Assembly: GCA_902799245.1 (NCBI GenBank)
Contig: CADBZY010000010.1
Coordinates: 1 to 64,000, forward strand
Length of the DNA: 64,000 nucleotides
DNA from: an uncultured Ruminococcus sp.
GTDB taxonomy: Bacteria; Bacillota; Clostridia; Oscillospirales; Acutalibacteraceae
Direction: 5' to 3'
The position numbers and the translations under genes were made by a program. This document shows positions 18,379 to 27,121 of the stretch, in pieces. The first letter of the stretch is position 1. Every line of letters begins with the position of its first letter. The notes beneath the pieces were generated by a model that made no database searches, was not told the origin of the DNA, and saw only the letters and a list, made by a program, of their open reading frames with translations.

Positions 18379-18545
18379 GCGCCTGAGCCGTTTTGAGCGA
18401 AATATATTATGCTTTATCGCCAACCGGCTGACGAGGGTGGAAGTTAATCGAAATATTCGGCGGATGCTTCCCGGCTTCGCAGAGAAGCTGCATATCGGCA
18501 TACAAAATCCTCGGGTGACCGGGGAACAGAAGTGCCGTTACTCTG
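18379..18545 (+). ncRNA. glmS ribozyme: glmS ribozyme (GlcN6P-activated self-cleaving riboswitch)
   Basis: Matches the conserved glmS ribozyme core in order: GCGCC at 18379 with cleavage expected between A18378 and G18379, then CGGCTGACGAGGGTGGAAG, TTAATCGAAAT, CGGCGGATGCTTCCCGGC, and the downstream P3/P4 region ending near 18545. Glucosamine 6-phosphate activates self-cleavage, which destabilises the mRNA and lowers GlmS. It sits directly before the glmS ribosome site (GGAGG at 18555). The long frame open across this region before the MCGIVG start is not translated. Confidence 0.95.
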
Positions 18546-18568
18546 TTATTTTTTGGAGGTATTATAAT

Positions 18569-20380
18569 ATGTGCGGTATCGTAGGATACATAGGTAATAA
18601 CAATTCAACGGAGATTCTTCTTGATGGGCTGAAAAAGCTGGAATACAGAGGTTATGATTCGGCCGGTGTCGCTGTCTTTGAGGGCAGCGCGGTAAATGTG
18701 ATCAAGGCCAAGGGCCGTATTGCCAACCTGGAGGAAAAAATCGGAGAAAACGTCCCGCAAGGTGTATGCGGCATAGGTCATACCCGCTGGGCGACGCATG
18801 GCGAGCCGTCCGACGTCAACAGCCATCCGCATCGCAGCGGCAAGGTTACGCTGGTACACAACGGCATTATTGAGAATTACGCTGAGCTTAAGGAAAAAAT
18901 GATCGAAGAGGGACGTGTGTTCCTTTCCGAAACAGATACCGAAGTGGCAGCGCAGCTCATTGACAAATATTATGACGGCGATCCCATCGACGCGATCTAC
19001 ACGGCGGTTGCCAGGATCCGCGGCTCCTACGCCTTCGGCATCCTGTTTGACGACTATCCCGAAAAGCTCTTTGCCATCCGCAAGGACAGTCCGCTGATCG
19101 TCGGCATCGGCGAGGGCGAGAATTACATCGCCTCCGATATTCCGGCTATTCTCAGCAGAACCAATCAGTATTATCTGCTGGAAGAAAACGAGCTGGCGAT
19201 TATTACCGCCGATTCCATCAAAATCCTTTCCGCGGAAAGATCGCCCATCGAAAAGGAAGTATTCACCGCTACTTGGGACGTTTCGGCTGCCGAAAAGGGC
19301 GGCTACGACCACTTCATGCTCAAAGAAATCAACGAGCAGCCCAAGGTGCTGGCCGACACCATTCTGCCCCGTCTGAAAAACGGCGCGAAGGGAATATTCG
19401 CCGAGGAGATGCCTGACATTTCCAAGATAAAGCGTCTGCATGTGGTTGCGTGCGGCAGCGCGCTTCACGCCGGCATGGTGGGCAGACACATGATCGAGCG
19501 CATCGCGAAGGTGCCTGTCATCACAGAGGTTGCCTCTGAGTTCAGATATTCCAACCTGCTCTTTGAGGAAGGCGACGCGGTAGTGGTTATCTCCCAGAGC
19601 GGCGAGACCGCCGACACATTGGCTGCCCTGAGAATCGCTAAAAAGCGCGGCATTCCCACCATTGCCATTGTCAATGTCGTAGGTTCCACCATTGCCCGTG
19701 AAGCCGACATCGTGCTTTACACTTGGGCGGGACCGGAAATCGCCGTTGCCACCACCAAGGCCTACACCTGTCAGGTCGCTGTTATGCTGATGATGGCGCT
19801 TCGGTTTGCCTCTGAACGCGGAACCGTTTCCGACGCGGAGCTGGAGCGTTATTCCGATCTGCTCAGAGAGATACCCGACGTTGTCGCCGAGGTCATCCAG
19901 AACGCCGATCTCTACAAGGAAATGTCCCAGAGCTACAAGGACTGCGAAGACCTCTTCTTCATCGGCAGAGGATACGACTGTGCCCTCTGCTGGGAGGCTT
20001 CCATCAAGCTCAAGGAAATATCCTACATTCACTCCGAGGCATACGCCGCAGGAGAACTCAAACACGGCACCATTTCCCTGATTGAGCCGGGAATGCCTGT
20101 CGTCGCCATAGCTTCCGGTGATCAGCTCTTTGAAAAGACCGTCAGCAACGTCAAGGAAGTCAAGGCAAGGGGCGCAAAGGTCATTCTTCTCTGCAAGAAG
20201 GGCGCAAGCGTGGACAGCACCATCTACGATCACAAGATCGAGATTCCCGCCGTGGACGAATTCATCCGTCCGATCGCCGCGATTGTGCCGCTCCAGATAT
20301 TCGCTTATTACACCGCCGTGGCAAGAGGCTGCGATGTGGATAAGCCGAGAAACCTTGCCAAGTCGGTTACGGTTGAGTAA
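18569..20380 (+). CDS. glmS: Glucosamine-fructose-6-phosphate aminotransferase (isomerizing)
   Basis: 603-residue GlmS, forming glucosamine 6-phosphate for cell-wall precursors from fructose 6-phosphate and glutamine. The Ntn glutaminase nucleophile is Cys2 (MCGIVGYIG). Two SIS domains follow, with CGSALHAG and ISQSGETADTLAAL. The C-terminus ends in the family LAKSVTVE. ATG 18569 is required because processing must expose Cys2, and TTGGAGG lies just upstream. Controlled by the upstream ribozyme. Confidence 0.97.
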   Translation: MCGIVGYIGNNNSTEILLDGLKKLEYRGYDSAGVAVFEGSAVNVIKAKGRIANLEEKIGENVPQGVCGIGHTRWATHGEPSDVNSHPHRSGKVTLVHNGIIENYAELKEKMIEEGRVFLSETDTEVAAQLIDKYYDGDPIDAIYTAVARIRGSYAFGILFDDYPEKLFAIRKDSPLIVGIGEGENYIASDIPAILSRTNQYYLLEENELAIITADSIKILSAERSPIEKEVFTATWDVSAAEKGGYDHFMLKEINEQPKVLADTILPRLKNGAKGIFAEEMPDISKIKRLHVVACGSALHAGMVGRHMIERIAKVPVITEVASEFRYSNLLFEEGDAVVVISQSGETADTLAALRIAKKRGIPTIAIVNVVGSTIAREADIVLYTWAGPEIAVATTKAYTCQVAVMLMMALRFASERGTVSDAELERYSDLLREIPDVVAEVIQNADLYKEMSQSYKDCEDLFFIGRGYDCALCWEASIKLKEISYIHSEAYAAGELKHGTISLIEPGMPVVAIASGDQLFEKTVSNVKEVKARGAKVILLCKKGASVDSTIYDHKIEIPAVDEFIRPIAAIVPLQIFAYYTAVARGCDVDKPRNLAKSVTVE

Positions 20381-20385
20381 TAGAG

Positions 20386-20405
20386 CAGGTAGAAGGTAGC
20401 AGGTT
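20386..20405 (+). repeat. Purine-rich heptad repeat
   Basis: AGGTAGAAGGTAGCAGGT directly after the glmS stop; a short member of the family seen at 7967 and elsewhere. Confidence 0.6.
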
Positions 20406-20430
20406 TCTGATAATAATACCGATTACGCAT

Positions 20431-20475
20431 AAAGCAACAGATTGGACGTGTTTTCGTTCATCTGTTGCTTTTTTG
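20431..20475 (+). terminator. glmS terminator
   Basis: A 12-bp perfect stem, AAAGCAACAGAT (20431-20442) with ATCTGTTGCTTT (20460-20471), followed by T's. Confidence 0.85.
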
Positions 20476-20505
20476 TTTTGGCGTCAATGAATGATTAAAA
20501 ACCTC

Positions 20506-20568
20506 TTGACATTTACAGAATATATGCTATAATAAACATATAAACAAATGAATAGTTGTTCATATGTT
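20506..20568 (+). promoter_or_regulatory. Promoter and ArsR/SmtB-type operator
   Basis: TTGACA (20506-20511), 16-bp spacer, TATAAT (20528-20533) with extended TG. Overlapping the transcription start is an inverted repeat, AACATATAAACAA (20535-20547) and TTGTTCATATGTT (20556-20568), 12 of 13 positions matching. It contains the TGAA..TTCA-type half-sites typical of SmtB/CadC/ZiaR operators. Binding of the downstream repressor here would block transcription of the repressor-pump operon. Confidence 0.8.
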
Positions 20569-20584
20569 GAATGGAGAGATAATG

Positions 20585-20983
20585 ATGGATGCTTTTGAGA
20601 ATACAATCATGGATCCCGAAGCCGAATTTGAGAGCGAAGAAGTCGGGTCCGGCGAGTCGCACGGGGATTATGTGGAGCTTGTGCGCAGCGATATGTATGA
20701 CATTGACCGTGTGTACGATCTTGCGGAGCTGTTTAAAATCTTCGGAGATTCCACACGCTTGCGGATTATGTCGGCGCTGCTCAATCATGAGCTTTGTGTC
20801 TGCGACATTTCCGAAGTGCTGGAGATGAACCAGTCTGCGATTTCGCACCAATTAAGGGTACTGAGAACAGCGGGACTCATTAAGGTGCGTCGGTGCGGCA
20901 AGTCGGCATTCTATTCGCTGGACGACGACCATGTTAAAAAAATCATCGAGATGGGCTTTGAGCACATCAACGAGAAGGACTGA
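20585..20983 (+). CDS. ArsR/SmtB-family metal-responsive repressor
   Basis: 132-residue winged-helix repressor. It carries two candidate metal sites: an alpha-3 motif ELCVCD (Cys71, Cys73) as in ArsR/CadC, and a complete alpha-5 site of SmtB/CzrA type (Asp114, His116, His127, Glu130 with spacing D-x-H-x10-H-x2-E). The first 35 residues are very acidic. It is predicted to sense Zn/Cd and derepress the downstream ATPase. ATG 20585 gives the best spacing from GGAGAG; ATG 20582 and 20564 are alternatives. Confidence 0.9.
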   Translation: MDAFENTIMDPEAEFESEEVGSGESHGDYVELVRSDMYDIDRVYDLAELFKIFGDSTRLRIMSALLNHELCVCDISEVLEMNQSAISHQLRVLRTAGLIKVRRCGKSAFYSLDDDHVKKIIEMGFEHINEKD

Positions 20984-20999
20984 ACAGGGAGGAACGGCA

Positions 21000-23183
21000 A
21001 TGGAAAAGATCAAATATACGCTGGAAAATCTCGACTGCGCGGGCTGCGCAGCCAAAGCGGAAGCCGCCGTCAACAAGGCGCCTTGGATAGAAAAGGCAAC
21101 GGTGGATTTTATGAACAAGCGCCTGACCGTCCATCTCAGCGACATCAACCCGAATGCCGACGAGGATATTCAGAAAATCATTGACAGCGTGCTGGTGGGT
21201 GTGAATGTGGTGCTGTACGAGGGCGAAGACGCCGCGGACGCCATGAAGCGCGGCCGCAAAAAGCAATGTGACTCCGAAGCCTGCGACTGCTGCGACGGTC
21301 ACGAAAGCGAACACGGTCATTCCCATGAACACGGCGGCGAGGAAAACGAAAAGCTCATGCTTGTCACGACAATTCTCGCACTGGCCGCCGGAGCTGTCGG
21401 AATTGCAGCGCATTTCATTACATTTCCGCACCATGAAATCGTTTCTGCGGTAGGATATTTAGGTGCTATCGTATTTGCCGGTTACGACGTGGCTCTTAAG
21501 GGCGTTAAGTCGATTTTGAAAAAACGTCTGGACGAGAGCGCGCTGATGGCGATCGCCATGGTGGCGGCCTCCATTCTCGGCGAATTCTTCGAGGGCGCGA
21601 TGGTGGCGGTGCTTTACCGCATAGGGGAATGGCTGGAGGACAAGGCGGTGGACAATTCCCGCGAGAGTATAGAAGCCCTTGCGGAGATCCGCCCCGATAC
21701 CGCCAACGTCAAGAGAAGCACAGGCGTTAAAGTGGTGCGCGCAGAGAAAGTGGAGATAGGGGAGACGATTCTCATCCGTCCTCATGAAAGGGTTCCGCTC
21801 GACTGCATCGTCACCGAAGGAAGCTCGGACATCGACAGTTCCGCACTCACGGGCGAATCGCTCCCTATTGTCGCCGAACCGGGCAGCGAACTGCTCAGCG
21901 GGATGATGAACGGCGACGGCTCCCTGACGGCAAAAGTAACCAACAATTACGAAAATTCCGCTGCGGCGAGAATCATCAGCCTTGTCACCGAATCGGCGGA
22001 AAACAAGGGCAGCGCCGAGAAATTCGTCACCCGCTTTGCGGTGGTCTATACGCCGATTGTCGTAGGACTTGCCTTTGTCATTGCGCTCCTTCCTCCGCTG
22101 CTGGGCTTCGGCACATTCAGGGAATTCATCTTCCGTTCGCTGACCTTCCTTGTCGCGTCCTGTCCCTGTGCTATCGTTATTTCGGTGCCGCTGGCGTTCT
22201 TCTCGTCCATCGGCGGTGCATCCAGATTCGGCGTGCTGGTCAAGGGCGGCAACTTCGCGGAACAGCTGGCAAGAGCGCACGCGATAGCTTTCGACAAGAC
22301 GGGAACCGTCACAGAAGGCAAGCCGAAGGTGCATAAGTTGTCAAGCGGCGAAGGCTTTTCCGAAAAAGAAGCGGCGCAGCTGGCAGCGGCAGCGGAAATC
22401 AATTCCTCACATCCCTACGCGCAGGCAATCAGGGATTATGCCGGCGCGGTGGAGAACATCACCGGATATAAGAATTACACCGAACTGGCGGGACACGGCG
22501 TCAGCTGCGAAAATGCCGAAGGAAAGCAGATACTCTGCGGCGGCGCCAAGCTGATGAAGAAATACGGTGTAGCCGTTCCCGAGGGAATAAATGCGCAGGC
22601 ATATGTAGCCTGTGACGGCAGACTCGCGGGAAGTATCTTCATCAGCGACAGTCCGAAGGAAGGCGTGGAGAAGACCATCGCCGAGCTGAAAGCATTGGGC
22701 GCCGATCAGGTGACAATGCTGACGGGCGACGGCATAAGCAGCGCAAAGCAGGTGGCGGAGAGCGTGGGAATTGATAATTACCGCGCGGAGCTGCTGCCTG
22801 AGAACAAGGTAGAAGTCATCGAGGAAATGAAGGCAAAGGGCTTGATCACGGCGTTTGTGGGCGACGGCATCAACGACGCGCCCGTACTGGCGGCTGCGGA
22901 TGTGGGTATCGCCATGGGGCTTGGTTCCGGCGCGGCGATTGAGGCGGCGGACATGGTGCTTTCGTCCAACAATCTCGGCACGCTGCCCAGAGCCATACGG
23001 CATTTCCGCCGGACAATGGGCATCATCAAATTCAACATAGCCTTTTCGCTTCTCTTCAAGGCGGCAGTGCTGATCGCGGCAGCGTTCGGTTATGCTCCCA
23101 TGTGGGCGGCTGTGTTTGCCGATGTCGGCGTGTGCCTGATCTGCGTTGCCAACGCGTCAAGGCTCATTCAGCCGAAGAATTGA
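21000..23183 (+). CDS. cadA: Zn2+/Cd2+-translocating P1B-type ATPase
   Basis: 727-residue heavy-metal exporter. In order: an HMA domain with the metal motif CAGC (Cys13, Cys16), a Cys/His-rich linker (CDCCDGHESEHGHSHEHGG) near residues 98-116, membrane helices, the CPC ion-channel motif near residue 388 (SCPCAIVIS), phosphorylation site DKTGT at about 432, and GDGINDAPVLAAADVGIAMG. The CPC motif and His-rich linker fit Zn/Cd/Pb specificity. GGGAGG precedes ATG 21000. In operon with the upstream repressor (16 bp apart). Confidence 0.93.
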   Translation: MEKIKYTLENLDCAGCAAKAEAAVNKAPWIEKATVDFMNKRLTVHLSDINPNADEDIQKIIDSVLVGVNVVLYEGEDAADAMKRGRKKQCDSEACDCCDGHESEHGHSHEHGGEENEKLMLVTTILALAAGAVGIAAHFITFPHHEIVSAVGYLGAIVFAGYDVALKGVKSILKKRLDESALMAIAMVAASILGEFFEGAMVAVLYRIGEWLEDKAVDNSRESIEALAEIRPDTANVKRSTGVKVVRAEKVEIGETILIRPHERVPLDCIVTEGSSDIDSSALTGESLPIVAEPGSELLSGMMNGDGSLTAKVTNNYENSAAARIISLVTESAENKGSAEKFVTRFAVVYTPIVVGLAFVIALLPPLLGFGTFREFIFRSLTFLVASCPCAIVISVPLAFFSSIGGASRFGVLVKGGNFAEQLARAHAIAFDKTGTVTEGKPKVHKLSSGEGFSEKEAAQLAAAAEINSSHPYAQAIRDYAGAVENITGYKNYTELAGHGVSCENAEGKQILCGGAKLMKKYGVAVPEGINAQAYVACDGRLAGSIFISDSPKEGVEKTIAELKALGADQVTMLTGDGISSAKQVAESVGIDNYRAELLPENKVEVIEEMKAKGLITAFVGDGINDAPVLAAADVGIAMGLGSGAAIEAADMVLSSNNLGTLPRAIRHFRRTMGIIKFNIAFSLLFKAAVLIAAAFGYAPMWAAVFADVGVCLICVANASRLIQPKN

Positions 23184-23220
23184 ATTTTCTGTTGATACAA
23201 CCGGCAGAACGGAACAATAT

Positions 23221-23275
23221 AAAAAAAGAAGTAACCGCTGGGTTTATAGAACTTCGCGCGGTTACTTCTTTTTTT
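23221..23275. terminator. Bidirectional terminator between cadA and the lipoprotein gene
   Basis: An 18-bp perfect stem (AAAAAAAGAAGTAACCGC at 23221-23238 with its complement at 23258-23275), with A's on one side and T's on the other, so it works for both converging genes. Confidence 0.9.
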
Positions 23276-23288
23276 GTTGAAAGGAAAA

Positions 23289-24491
23289 TCAGATTCCTTC
23301 GCCTTTCGGCTCTGCTTCGGTGTTGAAGTTGACAAACGTCACCTTGTTGTGTGTGGAAATTAAATAGCTGTCGTCGAGGGCTATTTCAAATTCAATATAT
23401 TTGTAAATGCTGTAGGCACCTCTCTTGTAGGAGAGAACAGTGGAGCTTTCGTTGTTTTTTATCTCGAATGGCTCGCCGTATTGATTAAAAATTTCCTGCG
23501 CAGTAGTGAATTTGTCAAATATGAAATTGCCGGGGAGTATGATATAAGGAAAGCCGCGGCTGAATTGCAGCTCCACTCTGGTTACAACTCCTTCCGAGTA
23601 AAGGAGTTCCCTGTCGGTGGGGTTGTAGATGTAGGACCAAATTTCCGTGTCACCCTTGCGGAATATCCGTCCGATGGCGTAGTAATCCGGCTTGAGGACG
23701 CCGTTCTCTCCCTGAAGCTCCCATCCGTTTTCGGTAAGCTCCGTCACCTTGAACGGCACGGTGAATACCTGCCCGTCAATGACAAACTGGAAGCTGTCAA
23801 GAGCGTCGGCTATATCCGTTGCCGCAACGTCCGAATAATCCGGGCGTGTTTCATCGACAGCATCCTTGCCGTTGGTGATGCGCACATAGCTGTCGTTGAA
23901 TTTTTCGGATGTTCCAGGCTCGTGCAGGCCAAAGCTGATGGCATTATCGATGTCCTTGCCGTATTGGTAGGAGGTACTGTCGGGGTTGTCGTATTTTTTG
24001 TCAGGCTGTCCGTAAAGTGAAATCAGGTCGCTTTCCTTTGTGTATTGGTCAAAAAGCAGACCGCCGGGAATGATGACCTTCGGAGTGTCTAAAACATGAG
24101 CCGTCACATCAAAAACAACGCATTTTGACATTTTTGCCTTTTCCGTACCGGCGTTGTATATACCGACTTTGATCGAGTAGTTTGCTTTTCTCATCGTGCC
24201 GTAGTTTTGAGATTCGCCGGGCGCGAGATCCTGATCGCTGCTGAGAATCCAGCCGTTTTCAAGAAAATCGCTTGCCGGGCAGGGCACGGTGTAGGTGTGA
24301 CCGTCGATATTGATCTGATAGCTGAAAAGGTCATCTGAAATATCAGTTCCGCTCACGATAGGCTCTCTTAACGAAGCAGGGTCGACGCTTGATTTGCCGG
24401 AACAGGCTGCGGTGTTCACGATGAGCGCCGCCAAGGCAATACCAAGATAGAGGATTCGTTTTGGCTGTAGTGTTTTTCTGGCGTTATTCAT
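23289..24491 (-). CDS. Two-repeat lipoprotein, unknown function (paralogue A)
   Basis: 400 residues beginning with a lipoprotein signal (hydrophobic stretch ending in NTAAC). The mature part has two similar units of about 180 residues, each starting with a pattern like FSYQINIDGHTYTVPCP...ENGW and ending with VIIPGGLLFDQ / ILPGNFIFDKFTT plus QYGEP. A paralogue with the same plan is at 24947. ATG 24491 follows GGGAGG at seven bases; an upstream start would overlap the preceding gene. Family unknown to me; presumably exported to the outer face of the membrane. Confidence 0.75.
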   Translation of the reverse strand: MNNARKTLQPKRILYLGIALAALIVNTAACSGKSSVDPASLREPIVSGTDISDDLFSYQINIDGHTYTVPCPASDFLENGWILSSDQDLAPGESQNYGTMRKANYSIKVGIYNAGTEKAKMSKCVVFDVTAHVLDTPKVIIPGGLLFDQYTKESDLISLYGQPDKKYDNPDSTSYQYGKDIDNAISFGLHEPGTSEKFNDSYVRITNGKDAVDETRPDYSDVAATDIADALDSFQFVIDGQVFTVPFKVTELTENGWELQGENGVLKPDYYAIGRIFRKGDTEIWSYIYNPTDRELLYSEGVVTRVELQFSRGFPYIILPGNFIFDKFTTAQEIFNQYGEPFEIKNNESSTVLSYKRGAYSIYKYIEFEIALDDSYLISTHNKVTFVNFNTEAEPKGEGI

Positions 24492-24511
24492 AATAAAACC
24501 TCCCTGTATTC

Positions 24512-24922
24512 TCACTCGTCATCTTCCGCAAGTGCGGAAAGCCCGACAGAGTGGGCGAAATTATCGTCTTCTCTTTCCTCGTCGGTACGCTCGTCGACCT
24601 GCGGCTTTTTCTCCGGCAGGGGCGATAGGGGCGAATTTCCGCTGTACCGTGAGGCGTATGTGGTTTTATCGTACTGAGTTTCCGGGAGATGAGAGACGAT
24701 CAGATAAGAAATGACAGCGCCGATGGCGGCTCCGGCGATGCAGAAGGGTATGGCCGACAGAAAATCGAAGCCGATATGGAAGGCGACCAGTCCCAAGCCT
24801 ATTTCGCCAACGAACCACAGAAGGGCGGTCAACAAGCCGTAGCCAATGCGGCTGTGTCCCTTTTCCTGCGCGATATTGCCGATCTTGCCGGCAAGAATAA
24901 TAAGCAATACTGTTTCAATCAT
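24512..24922 (-). CDS. Small membrane protein, unknown function
   Basis: 136 residues. Hydrophobic segments at about 5-20, 28-45 and 50-74 suggest three membrane helices, followed by an acidic, proline-containing cytoplasmic tail (EERTDEEREDDN-like). ATG 24922 is preceded by AAGGAGGTG at seven bases; the frame also reads from GTG 24931. It sits between the two paralogous lipoprotein genes, about 20 bp from each, so the three form one minus-strand operon. No family recognised. Confidence 0.7.
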   Translation of the reverse strand: MIETVLLIILAGKIGNIAQEKGHSRIGYGLLTALLWFVGEIGLGLVAFHIGFDFLSAIPFCIAGAAIGAVISYLIVSHLPETQYDKTTYASRYSGNSPLSPLPEKKPQVDERTDEEREDDNFAHSVGLSALAEDDE

Positions 24923-24946
24923 GGTTTTCACCTCCTTCTGGTAAGT

Positions 24947-26065
24947 TTATTCTCCGGGCGTCTTTCTGATGATGACCGTGCGTTCCTCGGGAGAAATTGC
25001 GGCGTTGTCCTCACGGGCGATAAAGAATGTGACGAAACTGCTGCCGCTTTGGTTAAGTTTGTAATGCAGATGATAGGAATTCCCGAAGTCTTGCAGTTCG
25101 TAGGGCTGACCGTACTGATCGATGATTTCCTCTACAGTGGTTCGCTTGTCAAAGATGAAGTTGCCGGGGAGAATGACAAGTTCCGCACCGCTGCGGAGAG
25201 AAATATAAAATTCCGTTATCAGAGAGTCATCTTGAGGCGGTGTAGTATTATCGGGATCGTTAGTGCCAATCCATATCTCCGTATCGTTTTTCACATAGCT
25301 GATAGAAGAATCCTCCTTGACTTTCCAGCCGTAATCCGTGAATTCATTGAACTTCATAGGAACGGTGCAGAGATTGCCCTCAATCCACACCTCACAACTG
25401 TCCAGTTCGTCGGCGATATCCACCTTCTGAATTTTGGAACGGTCAAGAATTGACAAATCCTTTTCAAATGTGCGATTGAGAACATAAGCCGAAATATTCT
25501 CTATCCTTCCGGATTCATCGGGAACGCCGAAAAAGCCTATTTCATGGTAATACGTCTGAATGTAATACCTTGCGATGTACGATTCCTCATCAAATGTCGA
25601 ATCAGGTTCTCCGTATTGCTTCATGATGTCGTCGTAGGAGATACTGCTGTCAAAGGCAAAGCCTCCCGGCAGAATGACGTCATATCCTTTATCAGGTTGA
25701 AGGTAAACGCCGACAACGAAACTCCCGGAGGGTTCCATTATTTCCGCGGTTGGATTGTAAAGATCCACTCCAAGAGAAATCTCTTCGTTGTCCGCCCTTT
25801 CCAGAAGAAAAACCTTAAACGGATCGCCCGGTTTTATCTCACGGTCGTCATCAATTACCCATCCATGCTCCTCAAATTCGCTCACGGGACAGGGCAGTGA
25901 ATAGACGTGTCCGTCAATCGAAAGCTCATAGCTGAAAAGGTCGTCGGAAAGGGTTTTTTCTTCCATTTCTTCCTGCATCTTCTTGGTGCGGCAGGCGGCA
26001 AGGCTTCCCGTCAGCAGCAGAAACGCCAGAAGAATAGCAGCAAATTTCACAGTTTTTATTTTCAT
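24947..26065 (-). CDS. Two-repeat lipoprotein, unknown function (paralogue B)
   Basis: 372 residues with a signal peptide and lipobox ending SLAAC (Cys25). It has the same two-unit plan as the gene at 23289: unit 1 from FSYELSIDGHVYSLPCP to VILPGGFAFD, unit 2 from DSCEVWIEGNLCTVPM to VILPGNFIFDKRTT and IDQYGQPY. ATG 26065 follows AAGGAG. First gene of a three-gene minus-strand operon driven by the promoter at 26104-26132. The family is unrecognised. Confidence 0.75.
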   Translation of the reverse strand: MKIKTVKFAAILLAFLLLTGSLAACRTKKMQEEMEEKTLSDDLFSYELSIDGHVYSLPCPVSEFEEHGWVIDDDREIKPGDPFKVFLLERADNEEISLGVDLYNPTAEIMEPSGSFVVGVYLQPDKGYDVILPGGFAFDSSISYDDIMKQYGEPDSTFDEESYIARYYIQTYYHEIGFFGVPDESGRIENISAYVLNRTFEKDLSILDRSKIQKVDIADELDSCEVWIEGNLCTVPMKFNEFTDYGWKVKEDSSISYVKNDTEIWIGTNDPDNTTPPQDDSLITEFYISLRSGAELVILPGNFIFDKRTTVEEIIDQYGQPYELQDFGNSYHLHYKLNQSGSSFVTFFIAREDNAAISPEERTVIIRKTPGE

Positions 26066-26103
26066 GCAGAAATCTCCTTCGCAATTTCAAATTTCACATT
26101 CTC

Positions 26104-26132
26104 AATATATCATAGCTTTCCTAAACTGTCAA
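26104..26132 (-). promoter_or_regulatory. Promoter of the lipoprotein operon
   Basis: On the minus strand: TTGACA (26132-26127), 17-bp spacer, TATATT (26109-26104). It faces away from the padR promoter about 80 bp off, making a divergent control region. Confidence 0.75.
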
Positions 26133-26213
26133 CAAAAACTTTTTCTAAAAATATTCATAAATTATTTGCTATTTGTTTTACCGGAAGATATTTACTTTTT
26201 GAAATTGTTGGTG

Positions 26214-26255
26214 TATAATGAACTCCGGACTTTGAGAGGACATCTCGCAGTCCGG
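26214..26255 (+). promoter_or_regulatory. padR promoter and probable operator
   Basis: TATAAT at 26214-26219 with an extended TG; no clear -35. At the expected transcription start lies an inverted repeat CCGGACT (26225-26231) / AGTCCGG (26249-26255) with inner GAGA/TCTC arms. It could be the PadR autoregulatory operator or a 5' hairpin. Confidence 0.5.
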
Positions 26256-26261
26256 CTTGAA

Positions 26262-26639
26262 ATGGGGGAATATAAAATAGCTGCGGGAAATTTCAAAAGC
26301 ACCTTTAAGCGCGGCGCGACGGCACTGCTTGTTCTGACGCTGCTGCAGGAGCGGGACATGTACGGGTACGAGATTATTCAGACGCTGATCAAGCGGAGCA
26401 ACGGCAATTTTTTCATTCCCGAGGGAAGTCTGTATCCTTCGCTCTATAAAATGATTGAAAACGGCTTTATCAGCAGTCGCGAGGTGACAGTCGGCAGGAC
26501 CGCCACGAGGGTGTATTACCATTTGGAGGATGCCGGCAGGCTGCATCTTAAGCAGTTGCTTTCGGATTATCAGGCAGTCAAGAATGACATCGAAACGATC
26601 TTAAGCAGAAGTGGAGAAAACGCTACAGATGAAGAGTGA
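26262..26639 (+). CDS. PadR-family transcriptional regulator
   Basis: 125-residue winged-helix protein of the PadR family: TALLVLTLLQERDMYGYEI, then IPEGSLYPSLYKMIENGFI, a wing with VYYHLEDAG, and a short helical C-terminus (PadR-s2 size). ATG 26262 is the only reasonable start although its ribosome site is weak (GAGAGGA is 22 bases away, inside the inverted repeat). It overlaps the next gene by 11 bp. PadR regulators are regularly paired with HAAS-domain membrane proteins, as here. Confidence 0.88.
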   Translation: MGEYKIAAGNFKSTFKRGATALLVLTLLQERDMYGYEIIQTLIKRSNGNFFIPEGSLYPSLYKMIENGFISSREVTVGRTATRVYYHLEDAGRLHLKQLLSDYQAVKNDIETILSRSGENATDEE

Positions 26640-27054
26640 TAATAAAGACGCGCAAATGAATAAGGTTCTGGATAACTATTTTGACAGAATTGCCAAAGCC
26701 CTGCCTCGGAAGGGCAGAAAGACGCTGCTGCCGGATATAAAGGACGGTGTGGAGTCCTATCTCGCCGAAAATCCAGATGCGACCGTTGACGATGTGATCG
26801 CCTATGTCGGTACTCCGGAGGATATAGCGTCCGAGTATTATGCCAATTTGGACGGCAGGGAAATCTCAAAGGAAATCAAGATCGGCAGGAAATTAGTGAT
26901 AATCCTTTTGCTGTTCCTGCTGGCGCTTGCGGTCATTTTCGGTATCACGTTGGCGGCAATGCTGGTTTACAACTATTGCTTCCCGCACGAAATGATTGAC
27001 CTTGGCACCGTAAAGGTTATAACAAACTCGGATTTGTATCCGGGTTCTTTCTGA
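26629..27054 (+). CDS. HAAS-domain membrane protein 1
   Basis: 141 residues. An N-terminal cytoplasmic HAAS (formerly DUF1700-like) domain (LDNYFDRIAKALP, LLPDIKDGVESYL, VIAYVGTPEDIASEYY) is followed by one membrane helix (about 87-113) and a short tail ending in NSDLYPGSF. ATG 26629 overlaps the padR stop. HAAS domains are small helical domains linked to PadR regulators and thought to take part in membrane-associated signalling; the mechanism is not established. Confidence 0.8.
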   Translation: MKSDNKDAQMNKVLDNYFDRIAKALPRKGRKTLLPDIKDGVESYLAENPDATVDDVIAYVGTPEDIASEYYANLDGREISKEIKIGRKLVIILLLFLLALAVIFGITLAAMLVYNYCFPHEMIDLGTVKVITNSDLYPGSF

Positions 27055-27121
27055 TGGATTCCTGCATAACCGGAAATAGGAAACATTATTTCTTGCCATC
27101 ATTTAAAAGCAAGCAAGGCGG

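Noticed and set aside
18437-18568. A 44-codon N-terminal extension of GlmS
   Set aside because: It would translate the ribozyme, and GlmS needs the Cys directly after the initiator Met.
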